In this document: one piece after another, positions 20,201 through 27,925 of the stretch
How the letters are laid out: every line of letters starts with the position of its first letter
Position numbering within the stretch: position 1 is the first letter of the stretch
DNA from: DASQZJ01 sp035638775
GTDB lineage: Bacteria > Pseudomonadota > Gammaproteobacteria > UBA5335 > SLRW01
Direction: 5' to 3'
Length of the DNA stretch: 64,000 nucleotides
Assembly (NCBI GenBank): GCA_035638775.1
Contig: DASQZJ010000051.1
Location: forward strand, 1 to 64,000
The notes under the pieces: generated by a model
Databases searched by the model: none
What the model was told of the DNA's origin: nothing
The model's input: only the letters and a program-made list of their open reading frames with translations
Made by a program: the position numbers and the translations under genes

Positions 20201-23200
20201 TCGCCCGACGGACCCAGCGCCAGCGCGTCGACCGAGGTGCCGTCGCTGGCGGCGGTGCTGCCCGCCGGCAGCCCCACGTACGCCTCGGTATCGTCGCCGA
20301 GGACGTCCACGGTCACGCCGAGACCCACGCCCGCGCCGGTCGCCCCGACCGCGAACGCGCCGGTCGCGGCGGTGATCCGGTTCTGGTCCGCGGCCGCCAC
20401 CAGGGCATTGTTGACGGCAAGCACCTGCGCGCCGCCGGTGATGTCGGCGGTGGTGTGCGCCGTGAGCACGTTGGTGACCACCGAGCCCGCGGCGCTGCCG
20501 ACGCCGGAGACCGCCACGCCGAGCGCGAGCGTGCCGATGCCGCCGCTGCCGCCGGAGCTCGCGGAGACGATCACGTTCTGCGCGTGGATGCTGCCGCCGT
20601 CGATGGCCGCGCTGGTGGCATCGCCCAGGCGGTTGACCGCCACGCCCAGGCCTGCCGCGATCTCGCCGCTGGCGGTGGCGCCGATGGCGAGCGAGCGGAT
20701 CGCCGGATCGTTGCTCGAGGAGACCGTGACGTCGGGGCTCTCGCTGTCGACCAGCGTGTCGCCGCTGGCCAAAGCCGAGACCTGGCTGCTGGTGATGTTG
20801 ACCCCGACGGCCCCGCCCAGCGCCACCGATCCGGACCCGCCGATCGCGCCGGCGAGCGAGTCGATCTCGCCGGACCCCGCGGCGATGACGTCGACCGCGT
20901 CGGTGGCCGCAATGGTCGAGCCGGTCAGGTCGGCGGCGACCGACTGGCCCAGCCAGTTGACCGCCACCGCGCCACCGATGGCCACGCTGCCGCTGCCGGC
21001 CAGCTCGCCGGACAGGGCATAGATCTTCGCCGCGTCTCCGGCGGAGAGGTCGAGCGTGGCGAGCGTCGCCTGCGCCGGGGTGCCACTGCCCGTGAGGCCG
21101 CTCACCGTGGCGTCCACCGTGTCGTCGGCGACGTTGGCCACGACCGCCAGGCCGCCGGCGGCGTCGCCGCTGGCCTGGGCGCCGATCGCGCCGGCGGCGA
21201 CGGTGCCGCTGCGCGTGGCCGACACCGTGACCGTCTGCCCGGGGGCCGAGAGGGTGGAGCTCGAAAGTCCTGCCTCGACGTCGTGCAGAGCGACGTTCAC
21301 CGCCGCGGCGATGCCGACGGCACCGGATCCCGAGAAGGACAGCGCCCCGGCGCCGTCCCAGATGTTGCCGCTGTCGCTGGCGCTGTCGGTCAGGTCTCCG
21401 GCGAGCGTGAGCGCGCTGTCGGCGATGCCGGCGCGGGTCGTGCCCTGGTCGAAGGTGACATCCAGCGAGCCGCCCAGGGCGATGTTCGACGAGGCCGCGC
21501 CGGCGACCGCGCCGCTGTAAAGTCCGGTGCTCGAGGTCGCCTCGACGGTAGCGTTGCCGGCGTTCAGCGTGACGTGATCGACGCTGGCCTGCGTGGTCTG
21601 CCGGTTCAGGTTGAGCGCCATCGCGGCGCCCGCCGCGACCGTGCCGGCACCGGCCAGGCCGCCGGCGGCCGACCAGACCGTGTGCGCGTCGGTCGCCGTC
21701 ACGGAAACGTCGGGAGCCGGCCCGCCCGATACGCCGCCGATCGTGGTGGTGTCGGTCGTGGCGTTGCCGTCGCCGAGCGCCGCAGCCGTGGTTCCGCCGA
21801 GGTTGTTGATGGTGAACGAGCCGACCCCGGCGAGCTTGCCGCTGGTCACGCCCACACCCACCGCCACGGAGATCACGCGCGCGGCATTGTCCGCGCTGAC
21901 CGTGACCGTGCCCGGCGTCGTGCCGGAGGCCGGGCCGGCGGTGATGGTCGCGTTGGCGATGCTCGCCCGGGTGTTGTCGTCGATGCCGCCGTAGACCGCG
22001 GAGATGCCGAGGCTCGCCTTGCTGGAGCCCAGAGACGCGCTTCCGGCGACGGCGATCACGCTCGCGCCCGGCGTGGCGTTCGAGGTCCCGCCGGCGGTCA
22101 CCGGGGCGCTGCTCTGGTTGTGTGAGCTGGCACCGCCCATGCTGCCCGACAGGGCCGGCAGCGCCGAGCCCGAGAAGTCGAACGGCACCGTCCAGGCGCC
22201 GGGGAGCAATGCCCCCAGTGCCGCGTTGTCCTGGCTGGTGGACGTCACGTTCACGCCCGAGGAAACGGTGACGGTCGAGCCGTTGCCGCTGCCGTCGGCA
22301 CCGATCGTGGCCTCGGTGCTGTTGGCGATCTGGTCGACCACCACCGCACCGGAGAGCGTCAGCACCTGGCTCGAGCCGCCCCAGCCGCCCACGGCGGCCG
22401 CGGAGACGATCTGGGCCGGCGCATAGGCCTGCACGTCAAGGTTGGAGAATCCGGTCACGTCACTGCCGAGCACCTGCGCACGGGTGTCGTTCCCGGTCAT
22501 CGCCACGCTCAGCGCGATGCCGATGCCGGCCTTGCCGCCCGTGTAGAAGGCGCCACCGCCGGTGCCGATGTCGGTGCTGTCGTAGGCCTGCACCACGGCA
22601 TCGCCGCGCAACGGATTCTGCAGCGTGCTGTCGCTGACCAGCGCCTGGGTGCTATCGCGCGCGACGCTGACCGAGCCCGAGCCGACGATCGAGGCCAGGG
22701 AGTTCTGTCCGCTGGCGGTGTTGATCGACACACCCAGGCCCACCGAGACCGCCTGGCCACCGGCCAGCGCCTGAACGTCAACGCCGTTGCCGGCGCTGTT
22801 CAGGTCGAGCACGGTGCCATTGACCAGGTTCGCTTCGGTGGTGCTGTCCAGCAGGTTCATCCCCAGGGTGCCGGCAATCGCCGCCGACGCCCCGGAGCTG
22901 CTGCCGCCCGTGCGGCTGAGCGCTGCCGCCCCCGCCGCCGCGATGATGCTGGTGTTGCGCAGCGCGGTCACGCTTGCGGTGCCGCTGCCGCCCAGCGTGA
23001 CCTTCGCGCCGTCCAGGACCGCCGTGGTCGTGATGTGGGCGTCGTTGACGGCCACGCTGCCGGCCGCGGCGATGCTCATCTTGGGCTGCGTGGACGAGTC
23101 CGAAGCCGAGCCGGAGGCACTGTCGGCGGCACCGCCCGGGTTGCTCTGGTAATCGTTCTGGAGCGAGCCCTGCGCCTGGTCCTGGGAGCCGCTGTTGCTG

Positions 23201-26200
23201 TTGGCGTCCCCGAGCTTGCCGCTGGCGTCGGCGGCCGCCGAGGTGGTGCGATGCTGGCCGATCGTGATGCCCTGGCCGGCGGAGGCGCTGTTGTCCGAGG
23301 ACTGCGACTCGGTCGCCCCCGCAACCGAGCTGGCCCCGCTCTCGATACTGTCGAGCAGGCTGCCGGATCCGGAGCCCGAACCCGATCCGCCGGTGCTGGA
23401 GCTGGTGCCGCCGCTCTGGGCGCCGGCCACGGCCAGCGTGACCACCGCACCAGTCGTCTGCGCCTGCACGTCCAGGCCACCGGCACGGATGCAGGCCGTG
23501 CTGGTGCAGTTGCCCGAGGTGGCCGGCGTCGGGCCGACCGCGCTGCTGAGCGTCGTCGTGTCGCCGATCCCCGCGGTGGTGGTCGGGTCGATCAGGTTGA
23601 CGGCCACCCCGATGCCGATGCCCGCCCCCTGGGCGCTGACGACGGCCCCGGAGAGGCTGAACGATTCGAACTCGCTGGTGGCCCCGATATCCACCACGCC
23701 GTCGGTCGGGACGGTGAGCGGAGACGTCAGCGAGGACTGGACGGTCGCGGCGTTGTCGATCTCGGCGGTGGTCTGGTCGGCGATGCGGGTGACCGCCACG
23801 GCGCCGTTGCCGGCGTAGCCGCCACCCTTGCCGCCGCTGGGTGTGAAGCTGAAGGCACGGTTGACATCGCCCGCGGTGACCGAGACGTCGTTGGACCGGG
23901 TGGTCAGGGTGGCGCCGTTGGCCACCCACGCGTTGGTGACGTTGCGGTAGTCGGTCCAGTCGAAGGCCCCGCCCACGCCGACGCTGCTGCTGCTCGCCGG
24001 GGTGACCCCGAAAAACTTGAGAAAGCCGTTGCCGGCGCCGTCGAGCACCGCGCTGCCGTTCTCGGCCTGCACGGACAGCGGCGCGTCCCACTGCACGGTC
24101 TGCCCGTCGAACGTGCTGCTGGAGGTCTGGCTCCCCGACGCCAGCGTACCGGCGAGGGTGACGTTGGCACCGGGAGCGATCCAGGCCTGCGTGTCATTGG
24201 ACCAGGAGAGGTAGTTCACGGCCGCGGCGACGCCGAGCTGCGCCGAGCCGTCCGCGGTCGCCATGGCGTAGGCGCTCATGCCCTCCGGCGTGGTGACGCT
24301 GGCCTTGATCTCGTTGAGGGTCTTGCCCACCAGGCTCTGGTCCCAGGCGCCCTTGAAGGAGGTGGGAAGCGCGTTGTAGTCGTTGAGCGCCTGCGGACCG
24401 AGGTTGCTGATGATGTTGGTGGCGTTGGAGCTGAACGTGCTCGCGCTGCTCCAGTCCGTGACCAGGTTCACGCCGGCGTTGGCCAGGGCCTGCAGGTCGG
24501 TGATGAACTTCTGGACGTTGGTCACCTCGTTGGGCGAGAGGGTACTCCAGGCAGCGGCCAGGCTGGTGCCGGAGAAATTGCCGTTGAGTTCCTGCTGTAG
24601 CTGCTGGGCGATCGTCAGGGCCTCGTCGAACGGCTGGAGGAACGACAGGGCGGTGTCGTTCTGGGCGCCGACGGCGACCCGGGCCGCGGTGACACTGGCG
24701 CCCGCGCCGATGTCCGCGTGGGCGGTGTGCTTCTGCCAGCTCAGCGAGGCCGCCAGGCTCACCCCGACGTTGCTGGTGCCGCCGTTCGTGGTGGAGCTCT
24801 CCTCGGTGGAAGCGGCACCGGAGCTTGCCAGGTTATGGAAGCCGGGCGAGCTGTTGGAGGCGTCCACGATCACGTTGCCGCTGGCGTTGATCGTCGTGGC
24901 GGGCGCGATCGAGGCGCTTGCACCCTGGCTGCCAAAGCCCAGTGCCAGCGCCGAGCCAAGGTCAAAACCGGTGGTGCTGGTGCCCGATCCGGTCGAGCCG
25001 GACGTCGAGCCGGCCGTCGGCGTGCTGTTGTCCGAGCCGGAGGCATCCGTGGCCTTGCTGTTCACGCCGCCGAGCAGCAGGCCCAGCAGTGACTGCAGGG
25101 GGCTCTCCGACTGACTGGAGCCACCGTCCGCCGGGGGCTTGGCGGTGCCGCCGGCGTTCGCGTCGGTCTCGGCCGAGGTGACGTTCTTGTCGGTGCTCGA
25201 GGCGGCCGTGACGGTCACGTCGGAGGCACTTGGCAGATCCGCGCCCTCGGTGGCCACCGCGCTGGTGTCCAGGTTGGAGATCGCCACGGCAATGCCGGCG
25301 TTGGCCGCGCTGCTGCCGCTGGTGGTGGCGCTGGAGCTGGCCTTGACCACGAAGCTCTGCGCGTTCTCCGCGTGCACGTCGACGCCGTAGTCGCTGGCGC
25401 CGACGGCCGTGCCGATGGTGGCGCCGGCATCGACCAGGGCGCTGGTGGTCACGTTGGCCTTCTCGTAGGCGAGCGTGATGCTCGGCCCGCTCCCGCTCAC
25501 GCTGCTGTTGACGGCCAGCGCGGTCGACGGCTCGGCGGTCGCCTGCACGCTGAGCGCGTTGGCGCCGGCGGCCGTGCCGTTGAAGAGGATGCTCGCGCCG
25601 CTGGCGATCTCGGCCAGGGAAGTGGCGTTGACCTGCGCTTCCAGGGCCGACAGGTAGGTCCCGTCGGGCAGCGCGTTCTGGTTGGTCAGATCGATGCTCG
25701 GCTGCGCGTCGCTGGCCAGGCTGACGCTGGTGCCCGTGATCGACGCGGTGGAATCCACCGTCACCTTCGCCGTCGCGGAACTGCTGAACAGGTAGGCCTG
25801 CAGCAGGGTTCCCGTGGGCAGCCCCAGGCTCTGGAACAGCTTCTGGGCGATGGCCTGCTCCTGCGGGTTGCCGGCGAAGCTCGCCGCGGACTGCGCCGAG
25901 GCGGAAAGCGTGACGTCCCCGCCGTTGATCGTGCCGGCGATGTCCACGGTGGCGGTCGCGCTCGGCGCCACGTCATTGACGATGACCGGACTGGTGCTCT
26001 GGTACACCGTGCTCGCGCTCAAAAGGCCGGCACCGTTGGCGGCCTCCTGCGTGGCGGTCAGGGCGATGGCGCCCGGCGCGGTGCTTCCGGAGGCGGTGCT
26101 GTCGAGCGTGGCCGTGGAAGGCAGGCTGATGGACCCGCCGGCGTTGACCGTGATGGCCCCGCCCGCGGTGGTGATGCTGCCGAGCGTCGCCGTGCCGTCC

Positions 26201-27849
26201 GTCGCCGCGGCGCCCGTGAATCCGGCGCCGGCATCGATCACCACGGCGCCGCCGTCGGTCTCGATGGAAGAACCCGGGTTGAACACGATATCGCCCAGGC
26301 CGGTCGCGCCGCTGCTGCTGTCGGTGTAGCCCGCCTCGAGCGTCAGGGTGTGGCCGCCCTGCAGACCCGTGCCGGTGCCGGTCTTGCTGCTGCCGCTGAG
26401 ATCGAGGTTGGCGCTGGTCGTCGAGGCGGTGCCGCCGATGGTGATCGTGTCGAAGGCCTGCAGGGTGACGTTGGTGTCCCCCAGCCCCTGCAGGGTCGCG
26501 ACCGTGACGTAGCTCGCGCTCGCCGGCGTGGCGTCGGTGAAATCCCCGACCTGCGCGCCCGAGCCGGTGGTCGCGGGGGTGGTCCCGCTGGCGCCGTTCG
26601 GCAACGTGTCGACCACGTAAAGATCGTTCGGGTCGAGCAGCAGGTCACCGGTGATGCCCTGCGGCGCCCGGGTGTCCACCTGGCCGTGGAAGTCGAGCCC
26701 GTAACGGGCGGAGACCTCGACCTGGCCGCCGTCGCCACCGAGCGGGCCCCCGCGCGCGGTCACGGTGCCGCCGAAGTCGGTGCCGTTGTCGCTCCAGACC
26801 ACCACGTGTCCGCCGTCGCCGTCGGAGGTGGCGAAGGCGTCGATGCGCGCGCCCGCGGCCACGGTGGTGGTGTTGGCGCTCGCAAGCGTGCCGTCGCCGT
26901 GGGGCCCGCCGCCGATCAGCACCTGCCCGCCACCGGCGCTGCCCGAGCTGTCCACGCGCGCGGTCGATGCAAGATCGACCCGGGCCGCCGTCACGGAGAC
27001 GGAGCCGCCGTCGCTGGCCAGCGCACGGACCTGCCCGGCGAGGGTGGTCGACTGCGTCCCCACGATGCGCACCACGCCGTTGTGCGCCACCGCGCGGGTG
27101 CCCTGCGTGAGGCCATCGGTGTTGACCGTCGCCCGGAACAGCTCGCCGCGGGCAATTTCGGCATCGCCCGCCGCCAGCCGCCCACTCGCGGCGACCAGCA
27201 CCTGCGCGGCGTCCAGGTTGATGCCGCCGCTGGCGTTGATCTGCCCGGCGATGTCGATGCGCCCGTCCGGCGAGACCGGTGCGTTTCCGTCGAAGAATCG
27301 GGTCAGCGCCGTGTTGTCGAAATGGCCGCCGGCATCCAGCATGCGGTTCATGAACGCCTTCGTCGGCGTGGAGACCGTCAGGCTGCCGACGTTGACCACA
27401 CCGGCGCTGCCCACCACCAGGCCCTCGGGATCGGCGAAGGTCACGTTGCCGCCGATGCTGCCGTTGCGGTAGGCGTTCAGCACGCCGTTGATCACGGTCT
27501 GGCCGCCGTAGACCAGGTTCACCAGGTTCCGGGCACCCTGCGGCAGACGCAGGTTGACCGTATTGCCGCCGGCTTCGCGGAACTGGCTGAAGGCATTGAA
27601 GGCGTTGGCGCCATGCAGCGTGCCGGTGGTGATGTCGGTGACGCTGCCCCGGACGCTGAGGCGCGTGGCGGTCCGGCCGTTGGGCGTGATGACGTTGCCG
27701 GCGGCCATGGCCACGCCGGGACCGCCCGTACCCAGTACGGCGACGACGGCGGCGGTGATGGGGGTCAGGCGCTGCACCGGCGGCGCGGCCCGTTCGGAGA
27801 CACTACGTCCCTGTCGCCGGCGCGGCCGGCGGATCCGCTTGCTCATCAT
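11251..27849 (-). CDS. Giant TpsA-type filamentous exoprotein/adhesin (5532 residues)
   Basis: An extended basic signal region (about 1-50, ending GVAMA) is followed by a TPS secretion domain (about 50-180) with NTVNLRLP, NGVLNAYRNGSIGGNV and ADPEGLVVG where classical members have NPNGI. Most of the protein is Gly/Ser/Ala/Thr/Val-rich beta-helix with imperfect repeats of roughly 90-120 residues built around GGAVAVN-like strands (for example SVAIGGAVAVNWL), resembling LktA-type filamentous adhesins. Non-helix islands lie at about 1057-1187, 2965-3000 (EF-hand-like), 3770-3920 (coiled coil) and 4700-4850. By eye I find only four Cys, as pairs NCTSTAC and CSGFC. No VENN motif or immunity gene, so not an obvious CDI toxin. 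It should be secreted by the adjacent TpsB. No frameshift was seen over 16.6 kb. Confidence 0.92.
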   Translation of the reverse strand: MMSKRIRRPRRRQGRSVSERAAPPVQRLTPITAAVVAVLGTGGPGVAMAAGNVITPNGRTATRLSVRGSVTDITTGTLHGANAFNAFSQFREAGGNTVNLRLPQGARNLVNLVYGGQTVINGVLNAYRNGSIGGNVTFADPEGLVVGSAGVVNVGSLTVSTPTKAFMNRMLDAGGHFDNTALTRFFDGNAPVSPDGRIDIAGQINASGGINLDAAQVLVAASGRLAAGDAEIARGELFRATVNTDGLTQGTRAVAHNGVVRIVGTQSTTLAGQVRALASDGGSVSVTAARVDLASTARVDSSGSAGGGQVLIGGGPHGDGTLASANTTTVAAGARIDAFATSDGDGGHVVVWSDNGTDFGGTVTARGGPLGGDGGQVEVSARYGLDFHGQVDTRAPQGITGDLLLDPNDLYVVDTLPNGASGTTPATTGSGAQVGDFTDATPASASYVTVATLQGLGDTNVTLQAFDTITIGGTASTTSANLDLSGSSKTGTGTGLQGGHTLTLEAGYTDSSSGATGLGDIVFNPGSSIETDGGAVVIDAGAGFTGAAATDGTATLGSITTAGGAITVNAGGSISLPSTATLDSTASGSTAPGAIALTATQEAANGAGLLSASTVYQSTSPVIVNDVAPSATATVDIAGTINGGDVTLSASAQSAASFAGNPQEQAIAQKLFQSLGLPTGTLLQAYLFSSSATAKVTVDSTASITGTSVSLASDAQPSIDLTNQNALPDGTYLSALEAQVNATSLAEIASGASILFNGTAAGANALSVQATAEPSTALAVNSSVSGSGPSITLAYEKANVTTSALVDAGATIGTAVGASDYGVDVHAENAQSFVVKASSSATTSGSSAANAGIAVAISNLDTSAVATEGADLPSASDVTVTAASSTDKNVTSAETDANAGGTAKPPADGGSSQSESPLQSLLGLLLGGVNSKATDASGSDNSTPTAGSTSGSTGSGTSTTGFDLGSALALGFGSQGASASIAPATTINASGNVIVDASNSSPGFHNLASSGAASTEESSTTNGGTSNVGVSLAASLSWQKHTAHADIGAGASVTAARVAVGAQNDTALSFLQPFDEALTIAQQLQQELNGNFSGTSLAAAWSTLSPNEVTNVQKFITDLQALANAGVNLVTDWSSASTFSSNATNIISNLGPQALNDYNALPTSFKGAWDQSLVGKTLNEIKASVTTPEGMSAYAMATADGSAQLGVAAAVNYLSWSNDTQAWIAPGANVTLAGTLASGSQTSSSTFDGQTVQWDAPLSVQAENGSAVLDGAGNGFLKFFGVTPASSSSVGVGGAFDWTDYRNVTNAWVANGATLTTRSNDVSVTAGDVNRAFSFTPSGGKGGGYAGNGAVAVTRIADQTTAEIDNAATVQSSLTSPLTVPTDGVVDIGATSEFESFSLSGAVVSAQGAGIGIGVAVNLIDPTTTAGIGDTTTLSSAVGPTPATSGNCTSTACIRAGGLDVQAQTTGAVVTLAVAGAQSGGTSSSTGGSGSGSGSGSLLDSIESGASSVAGATESQSSDNSASAGQGITIGQHRTTSAAADASGKLGDANSNSGSQDQAQGSLQNDYQSNPGGAADSASGSASDSSTQPKMSIAAAGSVAVNDAHITTTAVLDGAKVTLGGSGTASVTALRNTSIIAAAGAAALSRTGGSSSGASAAIAGTLGMNLLDSTTEANLVNGTVLDLNSAGNGVDVQALAGGQAVSVGLGVSINTASGQNSLASIVGSGSVSVARDSTQALVSDSTLQNPLRGDAVVQAYDSTDIGTGGGAFYTGGKAGIGIALSVAMTGNDTRAQVLGSDVTGFSNLDVQAYAPAQIVSAAAVGGWGGSSQVLTLSGAVVVDQIANSTEATIGADGSGNGSTVTVSSGVNVTSTSQDNAALGALLPGAWTVPFDFSGSALPALSGSMGGASSHNQSSAPVTAGGTSNATPGASVIAVAGSASLGSSKASLGISAVYGGIDDNTRASIANATITAGPASGTTPGTVTVSADNAARVISVAVGVGVTSGKLAGVGSFTINNLGGTTAAALGDGNATTDTTTIGGVSGGPAPDVSVTATDAHTVWSAAGGLAGAGTVAAGAAMALNLNRQTTQASVDHVTLNAGNATVEATSSTGLYSGAVAGAASSNIALGGSLDVTFDQGTTRAGIADSALTLAGDLTDSASDSGNIWDGAGALSFSGSGAVGIAAAVNVALHDVEAGLSSSTLSAPGQTVTVSATRSGTVAAGAIGAQASGDAAGGLAVVANVADDTVDATVSGLTGSGTPAQATLATLDLSAGDAAKIYALSGELAGSGSVAIGGAVAVNWLGQSVAADLTGSTIAATDAVDVIAAGSGEIDSLAGAIGGSGSVALGGAVGVNITSSQVSALASGDTLVDSESPDVTVSSSNDPAIRSLAIGATASGEIAAGLGVAVNRLGDATSAAIDGGSIHAQNVIVSASSGGSGGIGTLALGVAVSGVGSAAGSVVTNVLTAHTTADITGGAQVLAVNNALVAAADQNRITAATGAFAVGATGAGVGLGVTVDVLGDDTEAYVGLPAGSTAASDGTSVDALALGPSGELVASGALVTQPGVDNLGDYTNFSGPSALSETTTSVHGLAINAESLNIVTGLSATAATAFDPLGSAALDASTVTNVMGGKTLAYSAGANLDTAAGAATNQELSVIASRHDFAANLVIGAAAGATDVAAAGALGVNSFDATTRAWIEGGQVSPQDAVTVLARASQDSYGLGAGLSAALAGAAGTGMVDVFRADTEAYVQGLTLTANSLSVNARDRSAMNLISGSGAFGAAAIAGTALVVDGDNTTLARVGDPTGQSATDIELGSGNLDIGATSISDLWTLAVSGSGAGGLALAGEGSAVVMRGDTEAHLDNATVVGHGIGPVPSGGVSVSASDTTRIEAYAGALAAGGTAGVGAGANIVVLHQTVAGAITGSTVTMSQLVDVSASSDKYVNMVTATGAVGGSAGIGGAAGLILLGSGDSGQAMDALDKNGSGTLSGQSRMSDAGNSAGADGNLSTSEQGQVAGATSFDLAGAVGASAPDATTAKISSSTVGAGAVTVTATDTTTTQNLAGAAGVGVGFGFGAGIAVTRVYDTVGATILSSTITAPAVNVAASTGDGSGGSAVSVTAYDGAAGLGFGLGAAIADGAADATVNAGVSGGSVTGDGSGSLSVSSSDGESVQGTGGGATAGAVSVGAVVVTAHKSGTVNAGLATTADRYDGISIDATGGGSADASAKGVSAGIYSGNAAAATATDDASVTAGMPSAATITNLGGDGVQINATSAPVVHASALGVSVGVGSVGASVANATSSGSVSAGVAGGTQISGSGQLALRASGTPTVTSHAVAGTGSLVGAQGVVSNATNDIHVTADTGTGVRLPDGAVLISARQVGAVGADGTGVLVSGLGAGAVVVSAGATPWVTATLGAQASSSASRSGDLEITANGSDSLSAQSTSGAGGGGIANAAQARTDLQANTLAQTLGTTGTVHAGTFVIDARHNATVSGTANSTQVALAGFGAASASNVIDSTVQALYGAGTDIQAASGSITASNVYAQPAASGGWDANGAAGGAFNVNLISASTTLTLTTQTQINGGDLEIVGDPSEPSAHTLVIGASNDVTGAIGSKVATGGVVQGLTANATFNATMSADVTVASGATVGATGNIYIYAGSSGQVSANALSHTWGGAGVTNSGATATLSATQDIAIAGMVRSSNDIAIEAGYDRYGSPNDLSASATSHAYNYTALAVGTNPSAYASVTNHNNASVSGSVLAGGNATLAASNGQHAASASATGKNSYQKVVEEIVNFFVGLINKIAHKQVIKPVTLEYHGGSSSDNSSSGVDVSGTVEAGLAGTQDLKLTLNAQGQVVAGPGTSPLVHYSVTTWDYAQYLQDQIQSLQTQMADTTDTTLIGRLYFEQEKLNAELAAITNPSTGQPYAEATAVPFVTVDPILVRSGNVSIRAGSTSITGTVKALPLTGVSIENPTPAFMQVGDITVEGGSGGKVDINGTITGGASGTTPTVSIDSSFTPSTGSSDIAPDIFLNGTIYNPLGSVVVQDSAGSIHNQGTINGGSVSIAALNGGYFQGYQSGFHTPGEVVPITDTATVIAGGPVFVAAEFLNVDGLIQSGHDHLAVSLSSSLDSQLNTWETEYAQGTSSWNQYVVDNNLPVDPTTGYVRITLKASISNPDIIPAFWDPATNEIVLNAAQSQPGRVYLYGSIFNTSPTASDGSPTSNIVAAGGLANISVDNQTDLPLVVQGLDAGSANSGGLVQITDTARTIDAPDKAGNMVGYSQVTEYRYDPQTGVTSVYHYAAGAPGTAGQADSATLVDSFTGTSDSYSIENNGGGVWYVRNPVTLSSGGGSYTVQQGLYRPSTADLSVTVPTSTGLTYTVTYTIGSTSFSYDNVPAGSPLLLFCSGFCTATPNTAASTATITQAWNTLSGAFEGDYPVGISFVGQSHGTINVTSPAGIWLKGDVKNVTGDVTLSADSGVLGSLSRTATVTGQNVTLTGSGGIGDGALVGTRISTYYAPLVTFFGTFYFPVPVVSQATLASSDPVNVSLVGSGILNATSSGGNIDLSDAQGGLTLGQVSAPTGFVRMDTQGSIVAGSDSAPVIVAGSDLSLNAGQGGIHGATGSTDALGINIGGTLNVDAPFGVVDLAQASAAGDLSVGRITAGGDVTLAAPGGSIVSALAQTTNQKGLTALQQQWSSFGLTGTAAQDEGSNNLTHIVGDFTFAYGQYWSIKNDVTFTGSGSSMAVSGLTASGYADYRAAAAAYNGIADPASVTQAQILGYVQNVLQSDLVGRYQALGAQLGQLTADYGFQGSQIDPYLTAQDAGGFAQTVTGGLQSTVTQGVAWTQDQLLNTVNQQAVFGTAASYQTQAPNITTPGTVTLLAGTAGASDTLGSTDAPITIQGGSGTLTLTPLQEAALAAAAPGDITIGSNASGPVLTVNRYHPVYVQGAQRVDAAAQAGLYLAAGSGDLNVGTIVNPQGEIRLSAAGSLLQAPGGEGVSGGALGVVLDAANGTIGTAGAPVQLAVTGPLDSAKASSDVYLEQSGGPLDLGNFFSGGTGSITVNQGGIAPIFTDATVPHVQAQHLVLDTTGPVGGDTALAVTLGSGGLSGQVGGALNVVSPTADLAVHGLTAQGPVSLQTVSGNMTLDGLRSAAAGGTAITLAAAGSITGDSPSGADVAAPASGASVSLTAGTGIGSASRYLVLDTPLLGLASTTTGDIYLGDLQGLTTQLIHAPNGTLGLRVAGDLTFTDLLPASGLDFSATGSVSGGHAAVTSGDITGSAGGALSIGTVSAPDAVTLSAAGGNMTLGTLTASQAILSARDGIDLHQAYIEKLIRFYSGALQAVVDQQKRATGPLEIALSGWQGGIDGQVDLSLDAPGGIVIDPLRAGNGTVRMAQDAWTLRNGYVTGEVRFITPQANVLMTNGSTALQPADVQLYQRGESFYLTQNGNVTVTNAFTEHYMTGYRVIVPNYIRNHQQTPTDYGGGSAYISSGAIAGRQPSLAGLLPQLRATFQMLQDGFAGVVGSPSGGALNLTGTGARSGRGEQ
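18835..18960 (-). other. EF-hand-like segment within the giant TpsA protein
   Basis: Within the beta-helical exoprotein, at about residues 2965-3000, the protein reads MDALDKNGSGTLSGQ and then GADGNLSTSEQ. Both resemble Ca-binding EF-hand loops (D-x-N-x-S-G-x-L and x-x-D-G-x-L-x-x-x-E). They are degenerate: the first lacks the position-12 Glu and the second lacks position-1 Asp. Neither matches the surrounding repeat pattern. Calcium binding is inference. Confidence 0.45.
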
Positions 27850-27925
27850 TCCCCCCGTCCTCCGTGATGTGCGCCTTTCCGGCGCCGGGCCCGGGGCGCG
27901 AACGCCGCGGGCCGCGGGTCCCTGT

